This document shows positions 1 to 8,096 of a stretch of DNA of 64,000 bases, in pieces. The stretch is from Pseudomonadota bacterium. Its GTDB lineage: Bacteria > Pseudomonadota > Gammaproteobacteria > Steroidobacterales > JBCBZW01. Where the stretch lies: assembly GCA_039815145.1 (NCBI GenBank), contig JBCBZW010000009.1, positions 1-64,000 of the forward strand. Reading direction: 5' to 3'. The notes beneath the pieces were generated by a model, which saw nothing but the letters and a program-made list of their open reading frames with translations, did not search any database and was not told the origin of the DNA. How positions within the stretch are numbered: the first letter of the stretch is position 1; each line of letters starts with the position of its first letter. The translations under genes were made by a program, and so were the position numbers.

Positions 1-79
1 ACCTATGCCCCTTATGTCGGCCTGCGGGCCGGGAGCTTTAGGGGGGCGTCAAATGCTGAGGATTGTCGGGAACGTCATT

Positions 80-98
80 GACAATGATTCGCATTTAA
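80..98 (+). promoter_or_regulatory. Fur-box-like site upstream of bfd
   Basis: The sequence GACAATGATTCGCATTTAA resembles the 19-bp Fur consensus GATAATGATAATCATTATC, with a strong left half (GA-AATGAT) and a weaker right half. It lies 15 nt before the bfd start, where Fur would block transcription or initiation. Fur control of bfd is well established in other gammaproteobacteria; the assignment here is by inspection only. Confidence 0.5.
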
Positions 99-112
99 GT
101 TTTGATAGCCCC

Positions 113-346
113 ATGTACATCTGCATCTGCAATGGCGTTACTGATCGCGAGATTCGCGAAGCCGCTGCCGCGGGCGCCGACTCTCTGGACGCGTTGCGTG
201 AGGAGTTGGGCGTCGCCAGCTGCTGTGGCACCTTCTCTTGCGCCGCCGAGGCCATCCTCGAAGGCCAGGGCAGCGACCGCGTACCGGGCGCGGGCTCGGC
301 CCGCACCGGCCGAAAGGTGACGTCGGGCCTCTCCGCCGGCGCCTGA
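113..346 (+). CDS. bfd: Bacterioferritin-associated ferredoxin
   Basis: A 77-residue BFD-like [2Fe-2S] protein, expected to pass electrons to bacterioferritin so that stored ferric iron is released as ferrous iron. The N-terminus MYICICNGVTDREIREA is the family signature and carries Cys4 and Cys6. The second cysteine pair is unusual: instead of the normal C-x2-C it reads SCCGTFSC (Cys37, Cys38, Cys43), a two-residue expansion. After about residue 55 the chain becomes a Gly/Ala/Arg-rich tail of low conservation. The start is the ATG directly before YICIC; longer upstream frames add nothing conserved. No clear Shine-Dalgarno is visible. bfr follows 214 nt downstream on the same strand and a Fur-like site precedes the gene, so it belongs to an iron-homeostasis pair. 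Confidence 0.88.
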   Translation: MYICICNGVTDREIREAAAAGADSLDALREELGVASCCGTFSCAAEAILEGQGSDRVPGAGSARTGRKVTSGLSAGA

Positions 347-560
347 CCCTCGGTCCCAGCGCCTCACTTCCACCAGTCTTTCTTTCCTTCCCAGCCACTT
401 AGGCGCGGCCAGCGCCCGAGCGCCTGCGCGCGTGCCCATGCACGCCATCCGTGTCGCTTGCCAAAGCGACGCTCGGGCCTCCAGAATCGCCTCCTAGCAA
501 CCCGTAACTATCTGTTTTCTAAATAAGAATTGTTTTTATCCGCAACGGAGAAGAGTTCTG

Positions 561-1037
561 ATGAAGGCGCAAGCCGGCGTTATCGCACTACTGAACGAAG
601 TCCTGAAGAACGAGCTGACGGCGATCAACCAGTACTTCCTGCATTCCCGGATGTTCGACGACTGGGGCCTGAAGGCGATCGGTAAGAAAGAGTACGAAGA
701 GTCCATCGACGAGATGAAGCATGCGGACAAGTTGATCGCCCGCATCCTGTTTCTCGAAGGCCTCCCCAATCTGCAGGATCTGGGCAGGCTGCGGATCGGT
801 GAGAACACCAAAGAGATCCTGGAGTGTGACCTCGCCCTCGAATACGACGCCCTCCCGGCCCTGCGCCAGGGCGTCAAGCACTGCGAGGACTGCCAGGACT
901 ACGTTACGCGCGATCTGTTCCAGCACATCCTCGATGCGGAAGAGGAGCACGTCGACTGGCTCGAAACGCAGCTCGGCCTGATTGACAAGGTGGGCATCGA
1001 GAACTTCAACCAGACCCAGATTGGCGAGGCCGACTAG
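561..1037 (+). CDS. bfr: Bacterioferritin
   Basis: A 158-residue haem-containing ferritin, the normal length, forming the 24-subunit iron-storage shell in the cytoplasm. All diiron ferroxidase ligands are present at the standard positions: Glu18, Glu51, His54, Glu94, Glu127 and His130. Met52, the axial haem ligand at the twofold interface, is also present, so this is a true Bfr and not a ferritin-like relative. The start is supported by GGAG at 547-550, 10 nt upstream. The preceding 40 nt are A/T-rich (around 515-540), unlike the surrounding DNA, and probably hold the promoter. The neighbour bfd encodes its reductase partner. The gene ends TAG and converges on the MFS gene at 1070. Confidence 0.96.
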   Translation: MKAQAGVIALLNEVLKNELTAINQYFLHSRMFDDWGLKAIGKKEYEESIDEMKHADKLIARILFLEGLPNLQDLGRLRIGENTKEILECDLALEYDALPALRQGVKHCEDCQDYVTRDLFQHILDAEEEHVDWLETQLGLIDKVGIENFNQTQIGEAD

Positions 1038-1069
1038 AGCTCCCCGCGCGCCGTGTCCGACCTCGAGGG

Positions 1070-2272
1070 TCAGGCCGCAGGGGCGGGCGTCGGCGCTGCT
1101 CGCGGCGTCCGCGCCGCGGGCAGGGTGAAGGCGGCGAGGGTCGCCAGCAGCGCGAGCAGGGCGAGGCCGAAGAATAGCGGCGCGGGCGATCCCTGCCAGC
1201 GCACCACCGCTGCCGCCACGGCCACGGCCAACGGCGCGCTGCCGAAGGCGAGCACGAACTTCAGCCCGAAGAACAGCCCGTGCCGGGCCGGTGGTGCGTG
1301 CCGGGCCAGCAACATGTTCTCGGCCGGCATGGCGCCGGCGGAGACCACCACCGCCGCCGTCGCGGCCACCACCAACGGCATCCCCATCAGCGAGGCCAGC
1401 AGCAGCAAGAGCGGCAGCTGCAGGAGGGCTGCGGAGGCGTACAGGGGGCGCAGGGGCACGCGATCGGCGAGCCATCCTCCCGCCAGCTGCATGATCCCCG
1501 CCACCCCGTAGACGACGGTGATCCACCAGCCCGCAGCCGTTGCGGACGCGTTCGGGCCGGTCACCCGTTCGGCGAAGACCTTCGGGAACACCGCCTGACT
1601 CGCCTGGTAGATGAAACCAAGGGCGAACATCGCGATCAGCAGCGCCGCCAGGGGCAGCCATGACGTCCCCTCGTCCGTGCTCGATCGATCTGCAGGCGAC
1701 GCTTGGCGTTGCGCGGTCTGCTCCGGCAACTTGCCGCCCAGGAGCATCGCACCCATGGCGATGCCAGCGGCCAGGCTGATCGCCCCGGGCACGATGAAGG
1801 CGGCTTGCCAGCCCCAGCGCTCGACGAGCACTGCGACGACGCCACCGCTCGCCGCCACGCCGAGGGCGCCGAACACGCCGTTGGCGCCGAGGATCAGGCC
1901 GCGCCGCTCCGATCGCGCCGCGCGCACTAGCCACGGAATGCCGACGGGGTGGTAGATCGCCGCGAAGGCCCCGAGCAGGGTCAAGCCCACGCCCATGACC
2001 CGACCGTCGGCGGCACTCGCGCAGAGCAGGCAGGCCGCTCCCATACCGAAGAACATCACCACCAACATCCCGGGGGCGCTCCAACGATCGGCCAGCCACC
2101 CCGCCGGCAGCGCGCACACGCCGACGGCCAGGGCACCCGCGGTCCATAGCGGCAGTAGTTGGGCGTAGGGCAGGGTCCAGGCGGATTCGAGGGCTAGCAC
2201 GACCACGAAGAACATGGCCGTGAGCATGTGCATCAGGGCATGGCCGAGGCTTGCGAAGAACAGTGCTGACAT
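1070..2272 (-). CDS. MFS transporter, fosmidomycin-resistance-like
   Basis: A 400-residue major facilitator protein with about 12 hydrophobic segments and a longer polar central loop (residues about 190-210) between two six-helix halves. Gly-rich helices and the A-like motif GWLADRWSAPG after helix 2, repeated as GGWLADRVPLRP in the second half, are typical of drug:proton antiporters. The arrangement resembles the Fsr/YfcJ-type sugar-phosphate or drug exporters, but the substrate cannot be read from sequence. The C-terminal tail is Ala/Pro-rich. It stands alone, converging with bfr and followed upstream by a palindromic element, so there is no operon context. Confidence 0.8.
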   Translation of the reverse strand: MSALFFASLGHALMHMLTAMFFVVVLALESAWTLPYAQLLPLWTAGALAVGVCALPAGWLADRWSAPGMLVVMFFGMGAACLLCASAADGRVMGVGLTLLGAFAAIYHPVGIPWLVRAARSERRGLILGANGVFGALGVAASGGVVAVLVERWGWQAAFIVPGAISLAAGIAMGAMLLGGKLPEQTAQRQASPADRSSTDEGTSWLPLAALLIAMFALGFIYQASQAVFPKVFAERVTGPNASATAAGWWITVVYGVAGIMQLAGGWLADRVPLRPLYASAALLQLPLLLLLASLMGMPLVVAATAAVVVSAGAMPAENMLLARHAPPARHGLFFGLKFVLAFGSAPLAVAVAAAVVRWQGSPAPLFFGLALLALLATLAAFTLPAARTPRAAPTPAPAA

Positions 2273-2332
2273 GGGTGTCTGGCGGTAGGAACTTGGGGGT
2301 TGGTCACGCAGGTCATCGCGCTCTCGCGCATA

Positions 2333-2497
2333 CTAGCGCCATGAGTTGGAAGTTCGTTGAAGAATATTCGGCGGCCTCACGGCGCTGGCGGCGTTGGAAC
2401 TCCTCGCCATAGCGGTGCTATGGCTCGTCGTTCCGCCTTGCCAGCACCGCGAGGGCGCGTGAATCGTCTTCAACGAACTTCCAACTCAGGGCACTAG
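2333..2497. repeat. 165-bp palindromic element, copy 1
   Basis: Almost the whole 165 bp is one imperfect inverted repeat. The outer arms read CTAGCGCC then TGAGTTGGAAGTTCGTTGAA on the left, and the reverse complement (TTCAACGAACTTCCAACTCA then GGGCACTAG) on the right. The inner part pairs through a central CCATAGCGGTGCTATGG-type loop. It has the same length class, the same CTAGTGCCC-type termini, the same GTTGAAGAATA core and the same CTCCTC/CTCGTCGT centre as the element at 17908-18073. No coding frame is convincing. It looks like a REP/MITE-like non-autonomous element that would fold into a long RNA hairpin. Confidence 0.75.
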
Positions 2498-2529
2498 CGC
2501 CCAACAGCACACCTATCGACACGATCCAA

Positions 2530-3774
2530 ATGCAATCGACCTCCCACCCCTCCGCCCGCGCGCCAGCTGTGCACAGCTCAGCGGTCCTCGCCAACGTACG
2601 CTAGGAGATCCGCGGTCGTCTGGCGCGACGGGCCAGCGAACTCGAGCGCCAGGGCTACGAGATCCTGGCCCTGAACATCGGCAACCCCGGCCAGTTCGGC
2701 TTGCGCACCCCGGAGACCATGCGCCGTGCGGTGGTGGAGAACCTCGCCTCCGCAGAGCCCTACTGCCCCTCGCGCGGCATCTTCCCTGCCCGCGAGGCAG
2801 TGGTCTTGCAGCACCAGAATCGCGGCGTGATGGATGTCACTGCGGACGATGTCTTCATGGGCAACGGCGTCAGCGAGCTGATCGACCTCACCCTGCGCGC
2901 CATGCTCAACAGCGGCGATGAGGTGCTGGTGCCGAGCCCCGACTATCCCCTGTGGACCGCGGCAGTGAACCTCAACGGTGGCCGTGCCGTGCACTACCCC
3001 TGTCGGCCGGAGCGAGGCTTCGAGCCCGACGCGAGCGAACTCGAGGCGTTGATCACGCCGCGTACGCGCGCCATGGTGGTGATCAACCCCAACAACCCCA
3101 GCGGCGCGGTGTACTCGCGCGAGACCCTCGAGCAGCTGGCGGCCCTGGCCGAGCGTCACCATCTCGTGCTGATGTGTGACGAGGTGTACGACCAGATCGT
3201 CTACGGCGATGCGCAGTTCGTGCCGATGGCCACCCTGGTGCGCGACACGCTGTGCGCCACCTACAGCGGCCTGTCGAAGGTGTATCGGGCGTGTGGCTAT
3301 CGCGTTGGTTGGGTGGCCCTCAGCGGCAACCGCGACGGTGCCGCACACTACCTGGAGGCGATGGAGACCTTGGCGAGCTTGCGCCTGTGCAGCAACGTGC
3401 CGGGGCAGTGGGCCGTGCAAACCGCCTTAGGGGGACACCAGAGCATTCACCAGCTCACCGCGCCCGGCGGGCGTTTGTACGAGAGTCGCCAGGCGGTGAT
3501 CGAGGCTGTGTCCGCCAGCGATGCGTTGGATATTCAAGCGCCGGCCGGGGCCATCTACGCCTTCCTTCGCGTGCGCGACGATGTGGTGCCGAGCTTCGAC
3601 GACGAGGCCTTCGCCATGGAGCTACTGGAGCAGCAGCACGTGCTGGTGGTGCCGGGCTCGAGCTTCAATTTCCCCCAACGCGATCACCTGCGCATCACCC
3701 TGTTGCCCGACCGGGAGATGCTCGAAGACGTATTCCGCCGCATTCACGAGGTGCTCGGGAGCTGGCGCGGATGA
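2530..3774 (+). pseudogene. alaA: AlaA-like alanine aminotransferase gene interrupted by an in-frame TAG
   Basis: A PLP-dependent class I/II aminotransferase of the AlaA/YfbQ type (pyruvate-glutamate/alanine transamination). From 2605 to the stop the frame is uninterrupted and family-like: LNIGNPGQFG, then INPNNPSGAVYS, then SGLSKVYR with the Schiff-base lysine, then the C-terminal small domain. The family N-terminal arm, normally N-V-x-Y-x-I-R-G, is also here in the same frame as NVR-stop-EIRG: codon 2602-2604 is TAG where Tyr (TAC/TAT) is expected. ATG 2530 or GTG 2569 could begin the full frame. The alternative TTG at 2701 would delete the arm and has no ribosome site. The gene overlaps the next one by ATGA. 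It is either a nonsense mutation or a sequencing error. Confidence 0.75.
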
Positions 3775-4685
3775 AGCTGCCGCGCGCGCTGCTGATCAGT
3801 ATCGTCAGTCTCTGGCTCAACAGCCTGCATCGGGTGGCGCCCAACCGGGCGCGACGCCAGGCGCTAAGGATCTTTTGCTCGCCGACCAAGCGCAGTCCCC
3901 CGGCGCCGCGCCACGGCCCGCTCTTGGCGAGCGCCGAGCGTAGGACCATGCGTCTGCCCGGGCGGGAGGAGAACGCGGTGGTGACCTATCGCTGGTCTTC
4001 ACCCGATGCCGATCCAGCGCAGGTGCGGCCGCTGGTCATGCTGGCCCACGGGTGGGAGTCCTGCGTCGGGCGCCTCGCCGACTGGATCGGACCGCTGCAC
4101 GCGGCGGGCTACGATGTGGTCGGCGTCGACGCGCCGGCGCACGGCGAATCCGAGGGCGGCGAGCTCACCGCGATCGACTACTCACGTGCCATGCAGATGC
4201 TGGCCTCGCGCGAGCCCGTGGCCGCCGTGATCGGGCATTCCTTCGGCGGCCTGTGCGCGGCCCTGGCCGTGGGTGCCGTCGGCCTGGACGCCCCCTTGCA
4301 GGCGGAGCGTTTGGTGCTGATCGCGGCGCCCCTCAGTGTGCAGTCACTCACCCACCGCTACGCGCAGATCCTCTCCCTGCGTCCGGCCCTGTTCGAGGAC
4401 GTGGTGAGCTTGATCGAAGAGCGTACGGGCGTGGCCCTCGAGTGCTTCGATGCGGCCAAAGCCCTCGCCGGCGCATCTCAGTCACTACTGGTGGTGCACG
4501 ATACCCGTGATGAAGAGGTGCCCTACGCCGATGGGGAAGCCCTGGCGAGCGCCCTCGGCCACGCCGAGCTCTACACCACCACCGGGCTCGGCCATCGCCA
4601 GGTGGCGCGCAACTCACACGTGATCCGATACGTAGTCCAACAACTACAGCAGTCCAAGGCGCTCCAGGCTCAAGCCAGCGCCTGA
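3771..4685 (+). CDS. Alpha/beta hydrolase
   Basis: A 304-residue alpha/beta-hydrolase-fold enzyme. The oxyanion region LAHGWES follows a hydrophobic strand at about residues 88-97. The nucleophile elbow is GHSFGG with Ser157, the acid is probably Asp247 (HDTRDEEVP) and the base His275 (GLGHRQV), so the triad is complete. An N-terminal amphipathic or weakly hydrophobic helix (residues 5-20) may tether it to the membrane. The start ATG overlaps the stop of the upstream aminotransferase (ATGA), implying translational coupling. The substrate cannot be inferred; esterase or lysophospholipase-like activity is the usual range for such proteins. Confidence 0.85.
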   Translation: MKLPRALLISIVSLWLNSLHRVAPNRARRQALRIFCSPTKRSPPAPRHGPLLASAERRTMRLPGREENAVVTYRWSSPDADPAQVRPLVMLAHGWESCVGRLADWIGPLHAAGYDVVGVDAPAHGESEGGELTAIDYSRAMQMLASREPVAAVIGHSFGGLCAALAVGAVGLDAPLQAERLVLIAAPLSVQSLTHRYAQILSLRPALFEDVVSLIEERTGVALECFDAAKALAGASQSLLVVHDTRDEEVPYADGEALASALGHAELYTTTGLGHRQVARNSHVIRYVVQQLQQSKALQAQASA

Positions 4686-4713
4686 CCTTTTATTCTCGTT
4701 AGCTAAAGGGGAA

Positions 4714-5523
4714 ATGCCCATGTCAATGGATGTTATCGATTTCGAAATCTTCGGCGACGACATGCAGTTCGTGGAGATCGAGCTCGATCCCGGCGAGGCT
4801 GCCATCGGCGAGGCCGGCGCCATGATGATGATGGAAGACGGTGTGCAGATGGACACGGTGTTTGGCGACGGCTCCCAGCAGTCGCAGAGCGGTGGGCTGA
4901 TGGACAAGCTGATGGGGGCGGGCAAGCGCCTGATCACCGGCGAGTCGCTGTTCACGACCATCTACCACAACGAATCCAGCATGAAGCGCAAAGTGGGCTT
5001 TGCCGCTCCCTATCCGGGCAAGATCATCCCGATCGATCTGGGGCAGATGGGCGGCACCTTCATCTGTCAGAAGGATGCCTTTCTGTGTGCGGCACGCGGG
5101 GTCTCCCTAGGTATCGCCTTCCAGCGCAAGATCGGCACGGCCCTGTTCGGCGGTGAAGGCTTCATCATGCAGCGCCTGGACGGCGACGGCATGGCCTTCG
5201 TCCACGCCGGCGGCACCCTGGCCAAGCGCGAACTCGGCCCCGGCGAGGTGCTGCGTTGTGATACGGGCTGCGTGGTGGCGTATCAGCCGAGCGTCTCCTT
5301 CGATATCGAGTACGTGGGCAAGCTGAAGTCGGCGGTCTTCGGCGGTGAGGGTCTGTTCTTCGCCACCCTGCGCGGGCCCGGCACCGTGTGGCTGCAGTCC
5401 CTGCCGATCTCTCGCCTCGCCGGCCGCATGCTGGCCTACGCGCCGCAGACCGGTGGCGCTACCAAGGGTGAGGGCTCGATCCTCGGCGGCATCGGAGGCC
5501 TGCTCGACGGCGACAACTTCTGA
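4714..5523 (+). CDS. AIM24/TIGR00266-family protein
   Basis: A 269-residue cytosolic beta-rich protein of the AIM24 (DUF124, TIGR00266) family, widespread in bacteria and without an established biochemical role. Visible family features are the N-terminal [19 protein letters not shown] segment, the central Gly-rich repeats ([38 protein letters not shown]), and a Gly-rich tail ending [13 protein letters not shown] purine-rich ribosome site (AAAGGGGAAA) sits just before the start. The stop TGA overlaps the ATG of the M48 peptidase gene by one base, so the two are coupled. Pairing with an M48-type protease hints at a shared envelope or quality-control role (inference). Confidence 0.85.
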   Translation: MPMSMDVIDFEIFGDDMQFVEIELDPGEAAIGEAGAMMMMEDGVQMDTVFGDGSQQSQSGGLMDKLMGAGKRLITGESLFTTIYHNESSMKRKVGFAAPYPGKIIPIDLGQMGGTFICQKDAFLCAARGVSLGIAFQRKIGTALFGGEGFIMQRLDGDGMAFVHAGGTLAKRELGPGEVLRCDTGCVVAYQPSVSFDIEYVGKLKSAVFGGEGLFFATLRGPGTVWLQSLPISRLAGRMLAYAPQTGGATKGEGSILGGIGGLLDGDNF

Positions 5524-6653
5524 TGGACGACGCCTCGTCCGCCGTCTCCTGCCTGCTGTTCGGCCCGGACCTGCCGCCCGCAGGCGAGGCGGCGACGGTG
5601 GCGGTGGCGGGCGATGGCATCCTCTTGCGTCGGGCCGAAGGCGGGGCCACCAGGCGCATCGAGGCGAACCTGCTCACCCTGCGCCGAGTGGGCTTCGATG
5701 AGCGGGGCCTGGAGCTCGCCTGGCGCGATCTCGAGCACCCGGATCACCCCGCCTACGCCTGCCACGTGCTGGACCCGGATTGCGCAAAACACGTATTGCA
5801 TGCGCTGCCGCAGAGCCTCCGGGCCGACCAAGATGAGGTTCGTCGCTACGATCAGCGCCAGGCCCTGAAGCGGCGGGCGGGGCTCACCACCGTGGGCCTG
5901 TTCATCGCCCTGCCGCTGGTCCTGCTAATGGCGTTCGTGTTGCACATCGACAAGCTGGCCGGCGTCATCGTCGACCGAATCCCTATTTCTCAGGAGCTTG
6001 CGCTCGCCCGCCGTTACATCGAGGACTTCGATGCCGATCCCAATTTGCGACGCACAGGAAATCGTCATCGTGTGATCACGGGTGTGCTCGATCGCCTGCT
6101 CGCGCACGACGCCGCTTATGACTACACGCTGTACATCGCAAACGATTCGCAGATCAACGCCTATGCCTTGCCAGGGGGGGTGATCGTGGTGAACGATGGC
6201 CTCCTGGACGCTGCGGCAAACGTTGAGGAAGCGGCCGGCGTGCTGGCCCACGAGATCCAGCACGTGGAGCTCCGCCACGGCTTGCGCGGCGTTGTGAAGG
6301 AGGCGGGGCTGGCCCTCGTGGTCACGCTGATCACCGGGGACACCAGTGCCACGTTGGCCGGCGAGGCGGGCCAGCGGTTGATCGGCCTCAAGTTCTCGCG
6401 GGACGCGGAACGCCAGGCGGATCTAACGGGGTTCGATCGCCTCGTGAGTGTCGGCGTCGATCCGGACGGGATGGCCAGCTTCTTCGACACACTGGCGCGG
6501 GAGAAGGGCGCTGGGCAGGCCGAGTTCTTGTCCACCCATCCGGCCAGCGAGCAACGCGCGCTAGCGCTTCGCGCTCGGCTCGACGAGGTGGATCGCACGG
6601 CGTTGCGCCCCTTCGACGGAATCGATGTCTGGCCACCGGAGCGCGCGCCGTGA
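5523..6653 (+). CDS. M48-family zinc metallopeptidase, membrane-anchored
   Basis: A 376-residue protein with a cytoplasmic N-terminal domain (1-115), one transmembrane segment at about 120-140, then a peptidase domain. The zinc motif HEIQH has His243, Glu244 and His247; the third ligand is probably Glu296 in SRDAERQAD, the M48 ExxxD pattern. The C-terminus ends with STHPASEQR, typical of M48 proteins (BepA/LoiP/Oma1-like). The N-terminal 115 residues are not part of the usual family and look like an added beta-rich domain. It is translationally coupled to the AIM24-like gene through TGATG. A role in periplasmic or membrane protein quality control is plausible. Confidence 0.88.
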   Translation: MDDASSAVSCLLFGPDLPPAGEAATVAVAGDGILLRRAEGGATRRIEANLLTLRRVGFDERGLELAWRDLEHPDHPAYACHVLDPDCAKHVLHALPQSLRADQDEVRRYDQRQALKRRAGLTTVGLFIALPLVLLMAFVLHIDKLAGVIVDRIPISQELALARRYIEDFDADPNLRRTGNRHRVITGVLDRLLAHDAAYDYTLYIANDSQINAYALPGGVIVVNDGLLDAAANVEEAAGVLAHEIQHVELRHGLRGVVKEAGLALVVTLITGDTSATLAGEAGQRLIGLKFSRDAERQADLTGFDRLVSVGVDPDGMASFFDTLAREKGAGQAEFLSTHPASEQRALALRARLDEVDRTALRPFDGIDVWPPERAP

Positions 6654-6659
6654 CCGCAC

Positions 6660-6666
6660 AGGGGGA
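6660..6666 (+). promoter_or_regulatory. Ribosome binding site that sets the decarboxylase start
   Basis: AGGGGGA lies a few bases before GTG 6670. It supports that codon over the upstream ATG 6625, which lies inside the previous gene and has no comparable site. Confidence 0.6.
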
Positions 6667-6669
6667 CGA

Positions 6670-8088
6670 GTGGAAAGAGCAACGCCTGAGCAACCGGATT
6701 TCCTCGCCCGCGCGAAGGAACTGCTGGCAGAAGGATTTGTCCACTTACCGAGCGTAGCGTCTACGGGCCTCGCCAAATACGAGCAGGACGCGCTGCTCGA
6801 AGCGGCGGAACGGCTGCAGGACAATTATCCCTACCATCATCCGCTCTACGTAGGGCAGATGCTCAAGCCACCCCACCCGCTGGCGCGCAATGCCTACGCG
6901 CTCGCCATGTGCCTCAATCCGAACAATCACGCCCTCGATGGGGGGCGCGCCAGTTCGCGCATGGAGCGCGAGGCGGTGGCGGGCCTAGCAAATATGTTCG
7001 GTTGGGATGAGCATCTTGGCCACCTCTGCGGTGGCGGCACGATGGCGAACTTCGAGGCCCTCTGGGTCGCTCGCGAGGAATCGCGAAGCCGTCATGGCGT
7101 CGCGGGCGCGGTCGCGGCGTCGGCGCAAGCGCATTACACGCACGAGCGCCTGAGCAGCGTGCTCGATCGCCCCTTCGTGAAGATCGATGTGGACGCTGCG
7201 GGACGCATGTCGATTCCGTCGCTCGAGCGCGCCCTGGAGGCCGCCTCGCAGACCATCGATACGGTGGTGGTGACGCTCGGTACCACTGCGGCCGGCGCCA
7301 TAGATCCCTTGCCAGCCGTGCTGGCGCTGCGCGAGCGCTACGGCTTCCGGATCCACGTCGACGCCGCCTACGGGGGCTACTTCACGCTCGCCGACGGCAT
7401 CAGCGCCTACGCGCGAGCCGCCTTCGATGCGATCCGCGCGGTCGACTCGGTGGTGATCGATCCGCACAAGCACGGTCTGCAACCTTACGGCTGTGGCTGT
7501 GTGCTGTTTCGTGATCCTACGGTGGGGCGCCACTACCGCCACGACTCGCCCTACACCTATTTCAGTTCCGACGAACTACACCTCGGCGAAATCTCCCTGG
7601 AGTGCTCCCGGGCCGGCGCTGCCGCCGTTGCCCTCTGGACCACCATGCGCGCCATGCCGTTGGAGCGCGAGGGCGACTTCGCGTGCGGGTTGGAGGCCTG
7701 TCTGTCCGCCGCTCGACGCTTGTACAAGCATTGCCAACAGCATCCGCGTCTGGCGCCGATCTTCGCGCCCGAGCTGGATCTGCTAGTGGTGGCGGTCAAG
7801 TCGCCGACGGCCGCGGAGAGTTCCACGCTGGCCCAGGAGATCTTCGACGAAGCGGCGGCCTGCGACCTGCACCTCGCGGTGGTGCGCGTGCCGCGGGCCC
7901 TCGCCCTTCGCGCCGAGGCGGTGACGGACTGGCAGGACGAAGAGACGATTCTGTGCCTGCGCTTTTGCACCATGAAGCCCGAGCACCTGCCGTGGTTGGA
8001 GCAGATCCGCAAGCGCCTGGACGGTGCCGTCACCACCGTGTTCGAGCGCGCCGCGCAGACCGAGTCCCTGCAAGCCCAAGTGCGCTGA
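6670..8088 (+). CDS. PLP-dependent group II decarboxylase-like protein
   Basis: About 472 residues of the fold-type I PLP enzyme family that includes glutamate, aromatic-amino-acid and tyrosine decarboxylases. Recognisable parts are the substrate-side CGGGTMANFEALW segment (the family G-G-T/S-x-A-N motif), LGTTAAGAIDP, HVDAAYGGYF with the PLP-pyridine Asp, and IDPHKHGLQPYGCG with the Schiff-base lysine. The substrate is not predictable by eye. GTG 6670 is preferred as start; ATG 6625 would add 15 residues overlapping the M48 gene. It is the last member of the packed run starting at 2530. Confidence 0.82.
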   Translation: MERATPEQPDFLARAKELLAEGFVHLPSVASTGLAKYEQDALLEAAERLQDNYPYHHPLYVGQMLKPPHPLARNAYALAMCLNPNNHALDGGRASSRMEREAVAGLANMFGWDEHLGHLCGGGTMANFEALWVAREESRSRHGVAGAVAASAQAHYTHERLSSVLDRPFVKIDVDAAGRMSIPSLERALEAASQTIDTVVVTLGTTAAGAIDPLPAVLALRERYGFRIHVDAAYGGYFTLADGISAYARAAFDAIRAVDSVVIDPHKHGLQPYGCGCVLFRDPTVGRHYRHDSPYTYFSSDELHLGEISLECSRAGAAAVALWTTMRAMPLEREGDFACGLEACLSAARRLYKHCQQHPRLAPIFAPELDLLVVAVKSPTAAESSTLAQEIFDEAAACDLHLAVVRVPRALALRAEAVTDWQDEETILCLRFCTMKPEHLPWLEQIRKRLDGAVTTVFERAAQTESLQAQVR

Positions 8089-8096
8089 ACTAGCTC

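Noticed and set aside
521-540. Second Fur box in front of bfr
   Set aside because: The A/T-rich stretch resembles half a Fur site by composition only; the match is too weak to list.
588-2147. A 519-codon minus-strand open frame across bfr and the MFS gene
   Set aside because: It runs antisense to bfr and out of frame within the MFS gene, is Arg/Gly-rich, and reflects high G+C third positions. Both overlapped genes are clear family members.
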